Source: a bacterium (GTDB lineage: Bacteria; Desulfobacterota; DSWW01). From it: a stretch of DNA of 5,068 nucleotides. The translations under genes were made by a program, and so were the position numbers. The stretch lies in the NCBI GenBank assembly GCA_030609865.1, contig JAUWSZ010000269.1, forward strand, positions 1 to 5,068, written 5' to 3'. The notes beneath the pieces are model-generated. The model was not told the DNA's origin, did not search any database, and worked only from the letters and a program-made list of their open reading frames with translations. Positions 4,873 to 5,068 of the stretch are shown here, one piece after another. Position 1 is the stretch's first letter. Each line of letters opens with the position of its first letter.

Positions 4873-5068
4873 ATGGAGGAAAGAAGCGCAAAGGTGGCTG
4901 CCGCCCTGGCTGCCGCGGCAGAGCGAAGCCTGGGCGGCTCCGTGAAAATCGAGAACCTGGGGCCCCTCTCCGGTGGCGCCTCTGCAGAAACCTGGACCTT
5001 TGACGCAGAGTGCCGCGGCGAACGGCATGAACTCGTCCTGCGACTGGCTCCCCCCCAGAAGGACAGCA
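4873..5068 (+). CDS. Aminoglycoside-phosphotransferase-like kinase (APH/ACAD10-type), N-terminus only
   Basis: Sixty-five codons of a gene running off the right edge are visible. After an alanine-rich helix (MEERSAKVAAALAAAA, 1-16) comes NLGPLSGGASAETWTFDA (28-45), the glycine-rich nucleotide-binding hairpin of the phosphotransferase (APH) enzyme family, then ELVLRLAP (53-60), the beta-3 strand. Here a positively charged residue normally contacts ATP; this copy has Arg, as do many ACAD10/11-associated members. Such proteins often lie near acyl-CoA dehydrogenases and may phosphorylate hydroxyacyl substrates, but drug resistance cannot be inferred. The ATG at 4873 has GAAAGG about six bases upstream and GGAG a little further away. 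Only the beginning of the kinase fold is seen, so catalytic residues (HxD, DxD) cannot be checked. No stop or frameshift occurs in the visible part. Confidence 0.75.
   Translation, partial: MEERSAKVAAALAAAAERSLGGSVKIENLGPLSGGASAETWTFDAECRGERHELVLRLAPPQKDS

Overview
The window reads as GC-rich bacterial DNA, probably from an anaerobic or syntrophic lineage such as a deltaproteobacterium (Desulfobacterota). That placement is an inference: ribulose-monophosphate (RuMP) genes, a stand-alone Fe-S Old Yellow Enzyme and an acyl-CoA-dehydrogenase-associated type of phosphotransferase often occur together in such genomes. No rRNA, tRNA, insertion sequence or CRISPR array is visible.

Left half (1-2893), all on the minus strand. 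Read in the direction of transcription, the order is a type I-beta DAHP synthase (2893-1877), a small PaaI-like hotdog thioesterase (1850-1443), a 244-nt gap holding a candidate promoter and a long imperfect hairpin, then 6-phospho-3-hexuloisomerase (hxlB, 1198-602) and 3-hexulose-6-phosphate synthase (hxlA, 591 to beyond position 1). HxlA and HxlB together interconvert formaldehyde plus ribulose-5-phosphate with fructose-6-phosphate. They can fix or detoxify formaldehyde, or run in reverse to supply pentose phosphate. DAHP synthase uses erythrose-4-phosphate and PEP to start the shikimate pathway, so the cluster joins sugar-phosphate supply to aromatic synthesis.

Middle (2894-4253). A 106-bp divergent intergenic region separates DAHP synthase from a plus-strand NADH:flavin oxidoreductase of the Old Yellow Enzyme / 2,4-dienoyl-CoA reductase class. 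This enzyme has a C-terminal four-cysteine cluster motif and lacks the extra FAD/NAD domain.

Right end (4254-5068). About 620 bp holds no intact long gene. It contains the N-terminal third of an alpha/beta hydrolase on the minus strand, cut off where it meets the oxidoreductase gene. A compact, apparently divergent promoter follows, with two inverted repeats, then a short possible coding tail (to 4735) and a second candidate promoter. The start of an aminoglycoside-phosphotransferase-like kinase gene (4873) runs off the right edge.

No clearly new multi-gene system is visible. The points most worth a second look are the structured leader of hxlBA, the two-dyad divergent promoter near 4540-4590, the truncated hydrolase and the DAHP synthase/thioesterase/RuMP gene order.
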